Notes: generated by a model not told the origin, from the sequence alone. A DNA stretch of 64,000 nt from Antedon mediterranea (GCF_964355755.1 NC_092675.1:2576312-2640311); one strand, 5' to 3'. Positions 35,533 to 48,681 are shown, counted from the first letter of the stretch. Translations and numbers: made by a program.

Positions 35533-38500
35533 TAGGCGAGTTTATTGGAGTAGTGCGCCATCCATTGTGTTGTCCATAATAGGTGATTTTTTTTGGCGTA
35601 CTCGTACGTACGTAGTTTATTTCGCGAGTAGAAGTAATACTAATTTGCTTTCTAGCCTAGGCCTAGGCTAGTCCTGTTAGTTAGGCTACCTCTATAGGCC
35701 TACTAGTACTACTAGCCTAAGTCTAGTCCATTTGTTATTGTCCACTAATAATAATGAAATGTGAAATTTATTCAGCAACAAATAACTTAATTTGAACTTC
35801 ATTTTAGGTTTGATAGTACGGACAGACATTACGCAACTTACCATACTATTGCAAGTTTAAATAAATCACCAAACCCACACGTTCTTTTACAAAAATAAAA
35901 AATACTCCATATACTCTAATAATAATATTAATAATAAAGTTTTATTTTTTTAAGATAATGAAAATGTAAACTGTTATTTTTAATGCATTGGTGTTTCAAT
36001 GTAATTGTTGTATTTTTTTTTATTTGGACTTTATTTTGTTTTGTTAATAATAAAAATCAACTTTATCAATTTAATATTGAAAAAGACATCACAGTTCAGC
36101 ACTTCATTTCGTCATTTTAGGTCCTCCCCTATTTCAAAATTCTGGATCCACATAGCTCAATGACAAACCATCCCAGTCTAAAGTGGATCAACAGCAGCAC
36201 ATCTCATCCATTTATTATATTGTTTAATTAAATGAATACATTTTAATGTTTAATAATAATTAGAAATACGACAATAAATCAAGTTTACATACACGCAGTG
36301 TACAATCAACACCTTTGTTCTGTATTCAGAGAACAGTTTATTCAAAATCTAAATCACATTTAAAAAATACTGAATTATATTAATTTTAAAAGTGTAAAAA
36401 CATGGTTAAACTACAATTTAAAAAATAGCAAGGATAAATAAAATACACCATAATTATTATGTTTATTACTATAATTATTGATCGATGATTATGATCAAAA
36501 ATAATATGTTGAAGTGATGTACTTTTTCATTTCAGCAGCATACTGTATATGAGCAGAATATCAAACATCTGTATGCCTATAATAAAAAAAAGGAAGCATT
36601 TAAATACTATAATAATGTTTAAGTATTGTATAATGCAAGTAACTTCAATCTTAGTAATGCTGAGACAAATTTCCATGTTGTATGGTGGGACACAGTTATG
36701 TTTAAATATTTTATTGCATTTAAAAAAAGATATGTAGGATTGTTTTACTAAATTTAAGTTTATACCAGTTGTCAGTCAATTATTACCATACTCACTATAT
36801 GAAAACTGATATTAAATGTTTTAAAGACAAATGCTTTATTGAATGAATGCTTTAATAATATAACATTCAATTAAATTTTGAAATATTTTCTGCATGAATT
36901 TGTTAGTGGATTTATCTATTCTTTGTACTGTGATTGTAATGTTTATAATGAATGGAAAAAAAATATCTACTTTTAATTTCTTAGCAATTCAAATGAATAG
37001 AACATTTCAAATCAGAATGTTAAAAATTTATTGTCAGTTTTTCTACTACGGTACTGATAAAATTCAGTTTGTCTCTCTGAAAATGTTTGACTAAATTGTA
37101 TCCTTCTTTTCCGAAGATTACTTTTGCAAACAAATACTTTTTCTAAATAGGCTTCTTCTTGGGATTTTACAGTATCTTGGTCATATTGAAAAATGTCCTA
37201 AAAGATGTAGGCCTAGTGGGTTATATGTAAAGTATTTTTCTTCAATTGTAGGTTGGGCCTATCTGTTACTTACCCTAGTTAATGTCCATGCTACTGTACT
37301 ATAACATTGATCAGAAGATACACTGTACACAATCTTTAATACATGCAAAAAATATGGGAAAAATTGAGATTTAAATAGATGACATAATTAATAACATACA
37401 GTAACAATAGCTCTGGCTCTACTATACTGCCAACCTACTAACTGTCCGAACTGTCTGGATAAGACTCATTCATTCAAAAAATAATTAAAAAAACTAAAAT
37501 TTTAATAGGTCAATCTAGCAATCTAGATGTCTGTGATTTAAAGACAAACTACCAATAGGTCTAGTAGACTAGGCTAGTAGTAGCTGATTTCGGTCTTCAA
37601 AGTATAGTAGTGTGCGGTGGTGGCAGTGGTATTAGTAAAAGACTGTATAGTGAATAGTCCGCCAGACCTGACCTGCAGTTAGGCAGTATAGTTACGAGTA
37701 GTCTGTAAAATATTCATATTAAAATAATAAAAAAACAGATAATGATATAGGCCTAGTTGTTTGTAGTAGGAAACCTATCTACCTAATATGAGCCCACGTC
37801 ATTTGTATTCCTACTGTAGCAGGGAGGTTCCTACTGTAGCAGGGAGGTACCCCCTGCTGTAAGCTCACATTTCATTAGTGGACAATAACAAATGGACTCC
37901 AGCTATAGCCTAGGCCTAAGCTAGTAGTAGTACTGTAGTAGTAGGCCTGAGGTAGCCTAACTAAAACAGGACTAGCCTAGAGGCTAGAGAGACTTAAATA
38001 ATTATACTAATTAGGCCTCCTACTAGCTATGCCTAGGAGGTAGCCTCGAAGTCTGAAGAGAAAGCAAATTAGTATTAAATAATAATACTATTACTTCTAC
38101 TCGCGAAATAAACTACGCCGTGGTTAGGATTCCGGCACCGGAACTCAACTGCCAACCGTTAGGGAATCCGACACGCTATTGCGCATGCCCAGAGCGCCGG
38201 TAATCGGTGACTCAACAGCGATGGATCATTTCATAGCTCCGCCACGCGGCGAACTAGCGTAGATGCCTACTAAATAACGGGATCCACTAATAGTAAATAC
38301 TAGGCTAGGCCTACCAGCTAGACGTGACCAGTGGGCCTATTTATTTTGTAATTAAAAAGTGGTTGCTTCATTCATATATGAACTTCATATAGGGCCTAAT
38401 TATGAATTATATAATTACATGAGTTGACTAGTTTTATGATTTTTCAAGTACAAAATAAAAGATTTCATATAACGCATTATAATATAACTGTACATAACAT

Positions 38501-39033
38501 GCAATCACAAGTTAATTTATTGACGGCAGCCACCGCGTGGATATGTGAAAAAACTGTTCGGGAAGTCGGGGTCGCAACGCTAAATACAGCATTACGATTC
38601 TTACGTTAGATAGATATACCGATTCTTATTAATATCATAATTATTTTAACGCGTGGCGCCTGGCGTATTCGTATTTTAATTATTAATTCATGTATGGCCT
38701 AGGCCAAGTTTAATCCATCACTCTCTCGCTCGCGCAACGACTAACTAGGCTACAGCATGGAGGTATCCATGGCTACAGTAAATCCTAACACTCCGACCCT
38801 CAGCAGTGGTAGTGTGGTGTGCAGTGTGGCACAAGCTATAATATTCACTTCCCAGAGCTCTGAGCATGCGCAATAGCGTGTCGGATTCCCTAACGGTGGG
38901 CAGTTGAGTTCCGGTGCCGGAATCCTAACCACGGCGAATAACCTACACGTACGTACGAGTACGCCAACAAAATCACCTATTATGGACAACACAATGGATC
39001 ATGGATGGCGCACTACTCCAATAAACTCGCCTA
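35533..39033. mobile_element. 3.5-kb element with long TIRs, carrying a nested insertion
   Basis: Left end TAGGCGAGTTTATTGGAGTA, right end in inverse (TACTCCAATAAACTCGCCTA). Arms match in inverse for over 200 bp, including CATTGTGTTGTCCATAATAG, GTACTCGTACGTACG, TTTATTTCGCGAGTAGAAG and CATTTGTTATTGTCCACTAA. The right arm is split by an insertion at 38118-38934. The interior (about 35770-37860) is AT-rich; its open frames show no transposase I recognise, so it is probably nonautonomous. Confidence 0.8.
38118..38934. mobile_element. TIR element nested in the right arm of the 3.5-kb element
   Basis: Begins CCGTGGTTAGGATTCCGGCA and ends with the inverse TGCCGGAATCCTAACCACGG; the arms continue about 70 bp (GAATCCGACACGCTATTGCG and its inverse CGCAATAGCGTGTCGGATTC). 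The flanking bases (CGAAATAAACTACG left, CGAATAACCTACACG right) look like an imperfect target duplication of around 14 bp. Confidence 0.75.
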
Positions 39034-39190
39034 TTGTGTGGACAAAAAGTCACCTATTTTGGACAGCCAATTATGAAAGTCACCTATTATGGACAAACAA
39101 CAGGGCCCTCTAGTCCCTATTATGGACAGAAAGTAACCTATTAAGTATTATGGACAGAAAAGTAACCTATTATGGACAGATTTCACCAAC
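39034..39190. repeat. Degenerate CACCTATTATGGACA repeats
   Basis: Five or more variants of CACCTATTATGGACA occur just outside the right end of the 3.5-kb element. The same motif lies inside its TIRs (CCATAATAGGTGA), so these may be amplified subterminal repeats. Confidence 0.7.
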
Positions 39191-39299
39191 CCTATTGAAA
39201 TTTGTTGACTAACTTTATCCTGAATACCACACTTTAAAATTAGGACTTATAAGTACTTTCAGAAGGAGAAACACATAATAACAAATAAATAAATCCTTT

Positions 39300-39719
39300 A
39301 AATTGATGATTTTACAGACGTGTTTCTTTGTATACTGTAATGTAACTCCTCGAGCTCCCCATACTCAATGTTTTTGTTTCTATGGAGCGCCAAAAGAGCA
39401 ACAATAATAGTACAAGTATAAAAACAGAAAGAAAACGAAACAAAAAAACTTATCATAATTTTTAAGTTAAAATTTATTTGCCAGTATTTATTTCTTCGTA
39501 CTTGCATGATTATACTATTATCATTACAATTTTAATTTTACATTGTTCCCTCCACACTGTAGATGGACTCCACAGAGTTTTCAGCCCTCTATATATTTTT
39601 TGCTCTTTCGACGTTCCATAGAAACAAAAACATTGAACATGGGGTAGGCCTACTTCTAGTGTGCTGTAGGCTAGTCATTTTGTGTGCGAGAAAAACGTCT
39701 GTAAAATCATCAATTTAAA
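39300..39719. mobile_element. Foldback-type inverted repeat, ~115-bp arms
   Basis: Left AAATTGATGATTTTACAGAC through CAATGTTTTTGTTTCTATGG; right arm the inverse from CCATAGAAACAAAAACATTG to GTCTGTAAAATCATCAATTT. The spacer is about 190 bp. No coding capacity. Confidence 0.8.
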
Positions 39720-42598
39720 AATGTATTTGTTACTTTTTATGTGATTCTTTTTCATGAAAGTGCCAATTCTAAGGTGTGGTATTCAGAATAAATATTGGGA
39801 GTTAAAATACAAGGCAGGTGCGAAAGATAAATATTTGTAATCTTAGGTCTTAGCTTTCGTGATCTTAGGTCTTAGGGGGGGATAGGGAGTCTTAGCTTTC
39901 GTGGTCTTAGGTTTCGTGACACCCCAATGTAAATAGGTGGTATTGATGCAGTTGAGTAGGCCTACGTATCGGCTGGTGGTCTAGAAAAAAATAATCGAAT
40001 GCTATAGGCCTAATGTAAACTACAGTACATGGTACCATAGATATTATAGTGTAATCTTCTATGTATAAATTATGGTTAATTCTGACATAGGCGAGCACAA
40101 TGCAAAAACTTCGGTACAAATCCCCGCCTTGGATACCTACCTTATCTATCTGAGATGTACCGCGAAACGTAGATTTGATAACATAAGTGTTCACATCGAC
40201 GCTATTGTTCCACTTTTGTCTTTTACAACGACAAAATTTAGCGTTACCTATCGAAATTTGTGGATATCACAGGGTTATTTTCACACACTCGCGCTGTTGT
40301 TCAACTGGCTTCCGGGTCTGTCACTTCCGGCAAAATGGCCGTTGGTGTCGCCATTCAATATTAAATAAACAAATATTTTAGTGGTTCAACGACGTATCGC
40401 GAACTACTGAAATTAATTTGTTTTAGATATTCAGCTAATCAATTATATTGATTAAAGGCATTTACTTTACGTGAACTACAATTTGTTTTAGTAATTTAAC
40501 TTTTATTGAAGGCCTTTACTTTTATGTGAACTACAATGTGATTTTAGTGATTCAACTGAATCATGAACTACAATTTTTGTTTTAGATATTCAAATATCAA
40601 TTATAAAGGCCTTTACTTTACGTGGAAATACAATTTGTTTAGTAATTTAACTAATTATTTATGCTATTTATTAATCATTTTATCAAATTTAGGTGCGATT
40701 CAATGTATAGGAGGCCATGCCTACCAGGGAAACACCTTTACTGTTTATCGATTATTTCTGTTGCTTGCTCTATTTATAATTATAAATGGTGTCTCCGAAA
40801 TATAAGTAGGCTACGAAAGTTGTTATTTGATCATTTTGTTCCAAAATCAACAAGATGCTGTTGTCATGATATATTGTGTATACCAATGTTAAAGCCCCGC
40901 TCACTGTCACCCACGTTGATTTGGTACGGTCACGTTATAGAGACTGTTTCAGTGATTGATGACCCCTTATTAACGGTTTCCTCCTGTGTTTAACGTTCAG
41001 ATAATATATAATATATAATAATATAATATGTATATTATACATATACTGTTCTTTACAATTATATTATTTGCATGTATACCAATTGTTGTAATACCTATTG
41101 TTGAAAGTTTTTACATCATTACAGGGAGAATTAATGTACATTTTGTTTACAAATAAATCTATTGACTAACTTTTCTCCTTTACGTTCCTAACCACCGATT
41201 GCTGTCAAGTGTCCATACATCATTACTGACAGGGGACGTAATCAATCATAATTGGTATACATTTCGCATCTTACCAAACTTATTTTCAGTGCAGGTTCAA
41301 ATCTCACACACACATTCGGCGGAAGACCGAATATAATAATTAGCCTATATTGTTCTCTATTCGTACATTTTTTTAAACTCTAATTTGCTACATTATCCTG
41401 GAAGCGATATTTTTGGCGTACCTAATTTATGGACCACCATGAAACATCACAAAATAAACATACATTACTCATCAGTCATATGCATAGGTGTCACCTGGGC
41501 TTCAATTTCCAGAGGCGTTGGTCATAGGATCATTCGGGTACACCTACTAGAGGGTGCGCGAGCGAAGCATATAATCCTCTATGATGTAGATACACTATAC
41601 TTCATAGCCACACATTGTAGGTATAACCGCAGCGTTCCATTTTTTGATGTACGTCGGAAGGCTATATACTTTATGCATGCTGACTGCCAGATCGAAACAA
41701 TAGGTACGCGGTTGTCTAGCGCCGGGTGTCCTCGCTCGCGTCAATATCATGTTACATCCTGGGACCAAAAATTCGTATTATTTTTTAGATGAAAATCGGC
41801 AACCAATTCATTCATAAAGTATGAGTTATTCACGAACGAGTTTACGAATTTTTCAATTTACAAATAACCTTTTGTATTGTGGGGCACGTATTTGGAGGAT
41901 TTTCAGAGATGATGGTGGTGTGGTATTGGGGATGTGTCGGGGATGGGGGTTCGCAGTCGGTTAAGGGGGGGGGGAGGGGTCGCTGTAAAAAAAAACCTGG
42001 CTACGGACCTGTTTACAGTCCGTCTTTCAAAGTGTGAATAGAAAAACAAACACGTGACTTCAAAAAAGTTTGTAAATAATAAAATAATACTGTTCAGTAA
42101 AATCATATGTAGGCCTAATACTTAGTAGGCTACAATAGCAGCTTGAGACTCTTGTAGGATTTTATGATAGAATATATACTTAAAATGAAGTCATGGAATT
42201 TTCTCAGCGTCGTATTCAAATGTCAACTTGAATTTTAGTCGAAAATATTCACTAGGGCCTATTATACGTACTAATATTCCTTTACTTTACCTTGATGTAG
42301 GTAAGTTTATTTATTATACGACTTCATAATCTAATAAATACGGTATAAAAACTAACTTTAAAAAAATATGTCTTTAATCCGCCGATTGTCAAATTCCACA
42401 GTCAAATATATTATATTCTTACTTACAATTATGTTTAGGGCAGCAACAGAGCCATTGAAAGGGTTACGACATTGCGTTGCCGCATTATGTCGGAACGACT
42501 CTCTCCTACTCATGGATTAATCTTTAATCCATGTCTACTCTACTTTTTGGGGCAGCTAGCTGGGCAGCAACTTTAAATAGCGCCATCTATTTTCAATC
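39720..42598. other. Intergenic region upstream of EIF3J
   Basis: Holds short direct repeats of TCTTAGCTTTCGTG / GATCTTAGGTCTTAG at 39840-39920, degenerate ~75-bp repeats with AAGGCCTTTACTTTA and GTGAACTACAATTTG at 40420-40660, and an element-end-like G-run plus CCTGGCTACGGACCTG near 41960-42011. The open frame at 41385-41792 (135 codons) has no recognised similarity and no splice context; left unassigned. The last ~150 bp should contain the EIF3J promoter, with no clear TATA box. Confidence 0.45.
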
Positions 42599-45500
42599 AT
42601 GGCGGACTGGGGTGAGTACATGTGTTGTGATTGTTGAAAAAACATATTGTTAATTATTTTTAAAAACCTTTATATTATTCCTAGAACAAAATAATTGTAA
42701 TAATATTATATTTTAACATCTGTTTACAGATGATGAAGATTTTGATGTCGATGCTGGGTTTGCTGGCGACACCGGCAATAATGACAAGTGGGAAGGAGAG
42801 GACGAGGAAGACGTGAAGGTACGGTCGGCGGGTACGAACTTGTTCCGCCGGCGCTGGCGTTGCTCTTGTATGCTTTTTGGGTTGTTCCTGTTCCGCATTA
42901 GGGCCTAGGACTAACTAACTAAACTAGCTATAAACAGTATTTGTATTACTTTCAGTAAAGACACATGTTTTTCATGTAATTTGCTCCATAACCTGTGTTG
43001 TTGGTTGAAACGTGTATGTATTGTTTGTAGGTTTAGTTGGCCTATCATTTTACTAGGCCTAGTAGATAGAAGGCCTACTATTAGTATTATAATTACTATA
43101 ATTTATCGCCTTGGCTAAAGATACGGTACCGTATTCTAACTTCTGTTTACTAAAGGTACGGTAAAATTGCATTACATCATAACCAGCCAATGGAGTGCTG
43201 GTACTTGTGTGACGTCATCGTATAAGGACTTTGGATTTTTTCATATCGCGAAAACAGTGATCAACCGCATTTTCTTTTTGCTTCATTTATCGCTATTATC
43301 GCCGTCGTGTGTGACAAAAACTAAATGTAGCCTACGTCTGTTATTATTATTATTATTGAAAAGCCAAAACATGTTGATTTTAATTCTAGAATACAAAAAA
43401 CCGTTTCAAAAGAGGCCTAGACCTACTTACTACGTACTATAACCTCATTATATGAGTTTGTTTGTGTAGGGAAAGCGATGCCAGGCTGGGGCCAGCTGCA
43501 TGTGTGCGCTGATTTCTGTGACTCAGACCTGGGGCTACTGTCTAAAAATCATAGTATTTGAGGGCCCCTTTATTGTCCGCATTTGCTTGTTGTTTATGGT
43601 CACCATTGTAAACAAAGTTTAATAAAAAATATAGGCCTAAAGGCCATTTGGAATAAAACCCTCATCAGCGCACACACACCCATGCAGCCTGGCGCCGCCG
43701 ACAGGAATTCTCTACATACAACAGACGCGATATGAAAAAAAATCAAAAGTCCTTATACGATGACGTCACACACGTACCAGCACCCCATTGGCTGGTTATG
43801 ACGTAATGCAATTTTACCGTACCTTTAGTAAACAGAAGTTAGAATACGGTACCGTATCTTTAGCCACAGCGATAATTTATAGATAGGCCTAGTAGGTAGT
43901 AGGCCTTTATATCTAAATAGATAGGCTATGCTTAAATGTTATATAAGTTATGAAAGAATGAATCATACTATATACTATTAGTAGCAAGGCCTAGCAGGCT
44001 ACTGCTGTATGTTTACAATGAGTCATTCACAGAGTGAGTCATGTTTAATTTTATACCAAATGCATTCTTTTAAATACTATTTGTAATAAATTTGTTTTAC
44101 AATTACAAGTACTCAATTATGCATAGATCCTAAGCCTAAACAATATATATTAAAAACAAAGGTGTAGTATTGTATGTTGGCCCAAGGTTATCGAACTGGC
44201 CAATGATTGCCTTATATAATGCACTTGTCAATTGTATGACCCACTATACAACCCCCATAGGTGCTTCATTTGTCCGATGTGCATCATACCTTATAAATAC
44301 CATGACGCACACCTGCGTCAGTATTTATTTGTAAATGACGCACCCATGACGCACCGCTCCCGGGGGTCGTATAGTGGGTCATGCAATTGACAAGTGCATT
44401 ATATTATAAAGGTTTATTAATCATCTGCCAGTATGTTGGATAATGTTGATTTACACCCCCCCCCCCCCCTTCCCACATATATATAAGGAAATATTAATAT
44501 TATTAATGTTATTACATAGGATAATTGGGAAGATGATGAAGAAGAAAAGAAACCACCACAGACTGAAGAAAAAGGTAATGAAATTTTACATTTTGAAATA
44601 AAACACTTTCACAACAATTATTTCAAATATTAAGATTAATAAAATCATTTAGAGGTTTCATGAAATGATATAACCCCCAACCTACCCCATATTGGAAGAA
44701 TGTTTGTATTGCAGCAGTATTAGTAACCCCAGTCATTTGTCTGAATTAGGATTTCTGAAATTAATTTTTTTTAAATAAAAAGGGAGGGTGGGGTGCTACT
44801 TTTTCGTAATGCTATAATAAGAATTTTACTGATTTTCAATTACTTACATTTCAATCATTAACAAGTTAACTATTTGTAACAGAAGTAGTATTTTTCTATA
44901 TAAAATTGATTTTTTTTTTGATTTATGCACCTTTTTACCTTGAGAAACATACCTCAATTTACATAAATATAGTCAATTTTGATGTCAATTTCCTATCTTC
45001 TTAACACGTGAATATGTCCCATATTAAACAGTAGAATTATTTGTTTTTTAATCCATCCCTTTTGCATAATGACATCCAATTACCTCTTACAGATGCAAAA
45101 GCATTTCAAGTTCAAAAAAAGAAATCACTAGCAGAAAGGATACGAGAGAAAGAAGAGCAAAAGAAAAAAGAAGCTTTAGAAAAACAAAAATTGAAAGAAG
45201 TAATATTTTTAAAACAGACCACTTAGTAAAGGATATATGACACCATCATTTTGATATTCAAAGAGATGGTGTAATGGATTTAAAAAATGTATTTTTACTC
45301 GGGGTACCCGAGTCTAGGACTTACTCATTTTCTCCTCCTCCTCCATCTGGACACTATTGAGTAAAAAATGCGATTTATAAAGTACTACTCCTCCCTTATT
45401 CGTTGTAGTATTGAGCGGGGATTTGGCATGAATATACTACAGGGACATGTCCTCAAAGCTATAGAGCCGGATTTTTTAATTTCAAACCGGATGCAGCCAT

Positions 45501-48305
45501 ATCACGTCTCGAAGATGGTACCGTATAGCCGTATTTGGTAGCAAGGTTATTGATGTGTATGTGACGTTACATCCGGTCTTATGACGTCATTACAGCTTCT
45601 TTTGCTGTACCGCGAGTATCGCACATTCGTGCTTGTTTATCTATATATTATTTTCGTAAATATATCTTGCCTTTATGTTCACCCCTTTTTAAGCTTCCTA
45701 ACTAAAAATGTATCCTCTTTTATACCAAATATTCAACTTATAATATTATTGTTGCCTACATAGCTCACGTCTTTGTTTATCTTATACAAAAACGTATTGC
45801 ATTACATTGTTCAATTTGAAATGTTTCTATAATGTTGGAAAAAGAAGAAGAAAATTATGATAGCAGTACCAGTTTGTAGGACATTCATTGGGAAGATATC
45901 ATTCATTGGGAAGATAAAATGTTAAGAAAACTGAACAATGAAATTATATATAAAATATTTAACTTATTTATAAAATAATTAAATTATTTAACAGAATGAA
46001 GAAAAAGAATTAACACCGGCTGAGATCCAAGCTGAAAAGGCACGCCAACAACAAATTGTAGAGGAGGCCGATCTTATGTTAGCAAAAGAAATGTTTGGTA
46101 TGGTTATATCGTACTTTCTTGCCACCATTCAATGTAAAACAAGTTCACTCTTCCCTGGTAAAGCTATGTCAGAGTTCAAGACCTTACCTTCAGCGTCTTA
46201 CCTTATGATGCTTAAATAGTTCCATTGCCTCATCCTTTGGATGGGATGTAAAGCCGTTGGCCCTGTGTACACAAAGGCAATATACATTGTTTGTCTCCCA
46301 TCAGTGAGTTAATGATGGAATCTTGTTGTATTGGGATACTGTGGGCCTGTAGCAGATTAAATTATAGTGAAACTGTAGCTTGGTGGGTAGCATACCTGCC
46401 TTCTACTCCAACTATTTCTAATTCACTCTCAAATGGAACTATTTGTACTCCCCTCCCTAAGTGAGACTTCGTTTAAAATCAGTATTGTTTTTCTCTATGT
46501 AGCTTTTTGTTTTTTATTAAAATGATTCATAAAGATTTAACTAATTTTCCCCAAAGAAAAATATCTAATAATAATAATATTATAACGACACTTATTATTT
46601 ATACCATAAATTTAAATTTATTTGTTCTTTCTTTTAACAGGAATGTCAACCACTTCATCACAACCAACAATAGACACAATGAAACCAGATTCTAAAGAAG
46701 AATTTGCAGAATTTGCAAAACTATTAAAAGAAAAAATATTACAATTTGAAAAATCTCCTCATTATCCAGAGCTACTAGAAGATATATTTCCAGGTGTCAG
46801 TGCTGGATGTAAGTTAAATGTTTTTAGATATAACACTTTCTTTTTGTCATTTTTATTGTGTGTTTAGTCTACTTGCCCTTAAGCACTTACTCATAGTAAG
46901 CCCAACTCTCCTTCCTGCCTAAACAAACCTAGCAAACAACCATTATTCAGGGATACTATTTTACAATTTATACCAAGTTACTCCTAAGTTTTTACAGACA
47001 CTTTTTCCCTCAGTTTGCATCCATGCCACCTGCTGCCAGCAACATTAATTAAACACAGACTACCTTGTCTATAGCGTTTTCCCAAAGCTTTTTCTACACT
47101 ATCAAACCACAGTATTTGACAAAAAAAATGTGATGAGCCCAAATATAGTAGGTATATGACCAAATATGGTAGTGATATGACATCGTATTCATATATGGGT
47201 ACATCACATTTCTTTGTCACATAAAGTTTGATAGTGTAGACAGAGCTTAACATTTTTTGGATGGGCTTGAACACTTTGTGTAGACCTTACTCTTGATGTC
47301 TTTTACCAAAAAATTAAAATTATTTAATCGATAGCTAAATAGAGAATTATTTCAGTTTATAGTGTGCAATTAATATATCAGGCAATTACAAAATTGATTA
47401 GATGGTGATGTACCTCCATTGCTGTATCAATGTTGTTACTAAATATAAACGATGACCACACTGTTTAAATAATCATTTTGATGTTCCTATTACAGTGGAA
47501 GCTGAGGTTTTAAAAAAATTAGGTTCAAGTTTAACAGCTATTGGAAATGAAAAAAGTAAACTACAAAAGGTAGGAAGGTTTTCTGGTTTTATTTTAATAA
47601 TAACGGCAACAAAATAACTATAATGTCATCAGATATGCTGTTAATATATTCAAAATGAATTTACACTTCTGTATTACATCTCACATTTTAATGAGTTGCA
47701 AAATTGTTTTAGATTTTGATTTTAAAAAATTGTTTTTTTATTGAGTAAAAAGAAAATAATTTATGTGAAGGCATGTGGCGCAGTGTGTTGTACTTCTGAT
47801 CGAGAGATCGTGAGTTCGAATCCAAAACTTGTTGCATTGCTTGTATCCTTAGGCAAGATACGTTACTTTAGTTTACAACTATCCACCCAGGTGTACAAAT
47901 GGGTACCTAGTAAGGTCAAAACACAACTGCACTGCGCTGCCTGCAACATTATTGGAGTATGTTTCCATACATGTTTGATCCAAAAATGACCGGAGATAAT
48001 AATGTAAAGTTTGTGCCTAAATGTGGTAGTGATATGACATCATCATGTCTATATATGAGCACATCACATTTTTGTCACATCAAGTTTGATAGTGTAGACA
48101 GGGCTTTAGAGGCTTTGAGCATAAAGTAGTATTTAAGAACGACATATTATTATTGTTATTTTTTATTTTACTTTGAAACTTTTTTTTTATTCTACAGGCA
48201 GCAAAAGGAAAAAAGAAAAAGAAAGCGGCGTTAGTGGGAGGAGGAAAGTCAGGACGACGAGATGAATTTGATGATTATGGAGATGAATTTGACGATTTTA
48301 TGTAA
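42599..48305 (+). CDS. EIF3J: Eukaryotic translation initiation factor 3 subunit J
   Basis: Eight exons: 42599-42611, 42730-42818, 44520-44574, 45093-45199, 45995-46097, 46641-46808, 47496-47569 and 48198-48305. Phases are consistent and give 238 aa, close to the family length. The order of features matches EIF3J: an acidic N-terminus (DKWEGEDEEDVKDNWEDDEEE), a Lys/Glu-rich helix (SLAERIREKEEQKKKEA), TPAEIQAEKARQQQIVEEAD, the conserved EFAEFAKLLKEKILQFEKSP segment, a KKKKK basic stretch, and the acidic, aromatic C-terminus DEFDDYGDEFDDFM. EIF3J is the loosely held eIF3 subunit that contacts the 40S decoding centre and mRNA entry channel. Exon 1 encodes only four codons plus one base (MADW), in a good Kozak context (ATCATGG). 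Introns carry a large palindromic element, several MITEs and a SINE. Confidence 0.95.
43100..43885. mobile_element. Large inverted-repeat element in EIF3J intron 2
   Basis: Arms of about 145 bp: left GATACGGTACCGTATTCTAA through GTATAAGGACTTTGGATTTT to ATATCGCG; right the inverse, from CGCGATATG to TTAGAATACGGTACCGTATC. Includes GTGACGTCATCG in each arm. The spacer is about 490 bp without coding capacity. Confidence 0.85.
44214..44405. mobile_element. MITE family E (TATAATGCACTTGTCAATTG ends)
   Basis: About 40-bp inverted ends: left TATAATGCACTTGTCAATTG then TATGACCCACTATAC; right inverse GTATAGTGGGTCATGCAATT then GACAAGTGCATTATA. A TTATA sequence occurs at both flanks. Lies in EIF3J intron 2. 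Confidence 0.85.
46130..46460. mobile_element. Probable SINE-like interspersed repeat in EIF3J intron 5
   Basis: Contains TTGGATGGGATGTAAAGCCG then TTGGCCCTGTG, a phrase common in invertebrate SINE or LINE tails, and an A-box-like GTAGCTTGGTGGGTAGCA. No second copy was identified in the window, so boundaries are loose. Confidence 0.35.
47094..47250. mobile_element. MITE family A
   Basis: Left AAAGCTTTTTCTACACTATC, right inverse GATAGTGTAGACAGAGCTTA. The interior has two GGTAGT(G)ATATGAC motifs and GGGTACATCACATTT. EIF3J intron 6. Confidence 0.85.
47773..48004 (+). mobile_element. tRNA-derived SINE, family S2, 3'-truncated
   Basis: ATGTGGCGCAGTGTGTTGTA (A box) and GTGAGTTCGAATCC (B box), then the family body: ATCCTTAGGCAAGATACG, CACCCAGGTGTACAAATGGG, ACATGTTTGATCCAAAAATG. 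The copy stops at about 48004, where a family A MITE half begins. EIF3J intron 7. Confidence 0.85.
48005..48109. mobile_element. MITE family A, right part
   Basis: The GTGGTAGTGATATGACATCA interior and right end GTTTGATAGTGTAGACAGGG are present; the left TIR is missing or replaced by the SINE junction. EIF3J intron 7. Confidence 0.75.
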
Positions 48306-48548
48306 TTAATCGTAAAACTATTTTATTTAACTAATAATAAACTGTTATAATATAACCAGTTTACAAAACAAAATAAATAAAAAAAAAAATTAAAGTCAAT
48401 AAATAGTCATTCTACTAGTTTTTTTGGTTTTAAAAAGCATGTTATTTCTTCCATTAAGAGCCACCTTTTTTCTAAGTTCCAGTGGAGTAATATATTATGT
48501 TTAAGTTTCGTTAAACTCTGTATAGATCACATTGCAATGTATTAAACT

Positions 48549-48681
48549 AAAGCTCTGTTTATACTATCAAAGTTAATGTGATGTGCCCATATATGGACAT
48601 GATGATGTCATATCACTACCATATTTGGGCACATCACACTCTTTTTATCAAAACAGTTTGATAGTGTAGACAGAGCTTTAT
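48549..48681. mobile_element. MITE family A
   Basis: Left AAAGCTCTGTTTATACTATC, right inverse GATAGTGTAGACAGAGCTTT. The interior contains GTGATGTGCCCATATATGG and the inverse TTTGGGCACATCACAC. Confidence 0.9.

Noticed and set aside
40330-40370. ATGGCCG in a good start context, possible first exon of a new gene
   Set aside because: The frame stops after nine codons and no donor or downstream exon could be linked to it.
41385-41792. 135-codon plus-strand frame
   Set aside because: No recognisable motif, no supporting splice sites or neighbours, biased by an unremarkable AT-rich context; cannot be supported as a gene.
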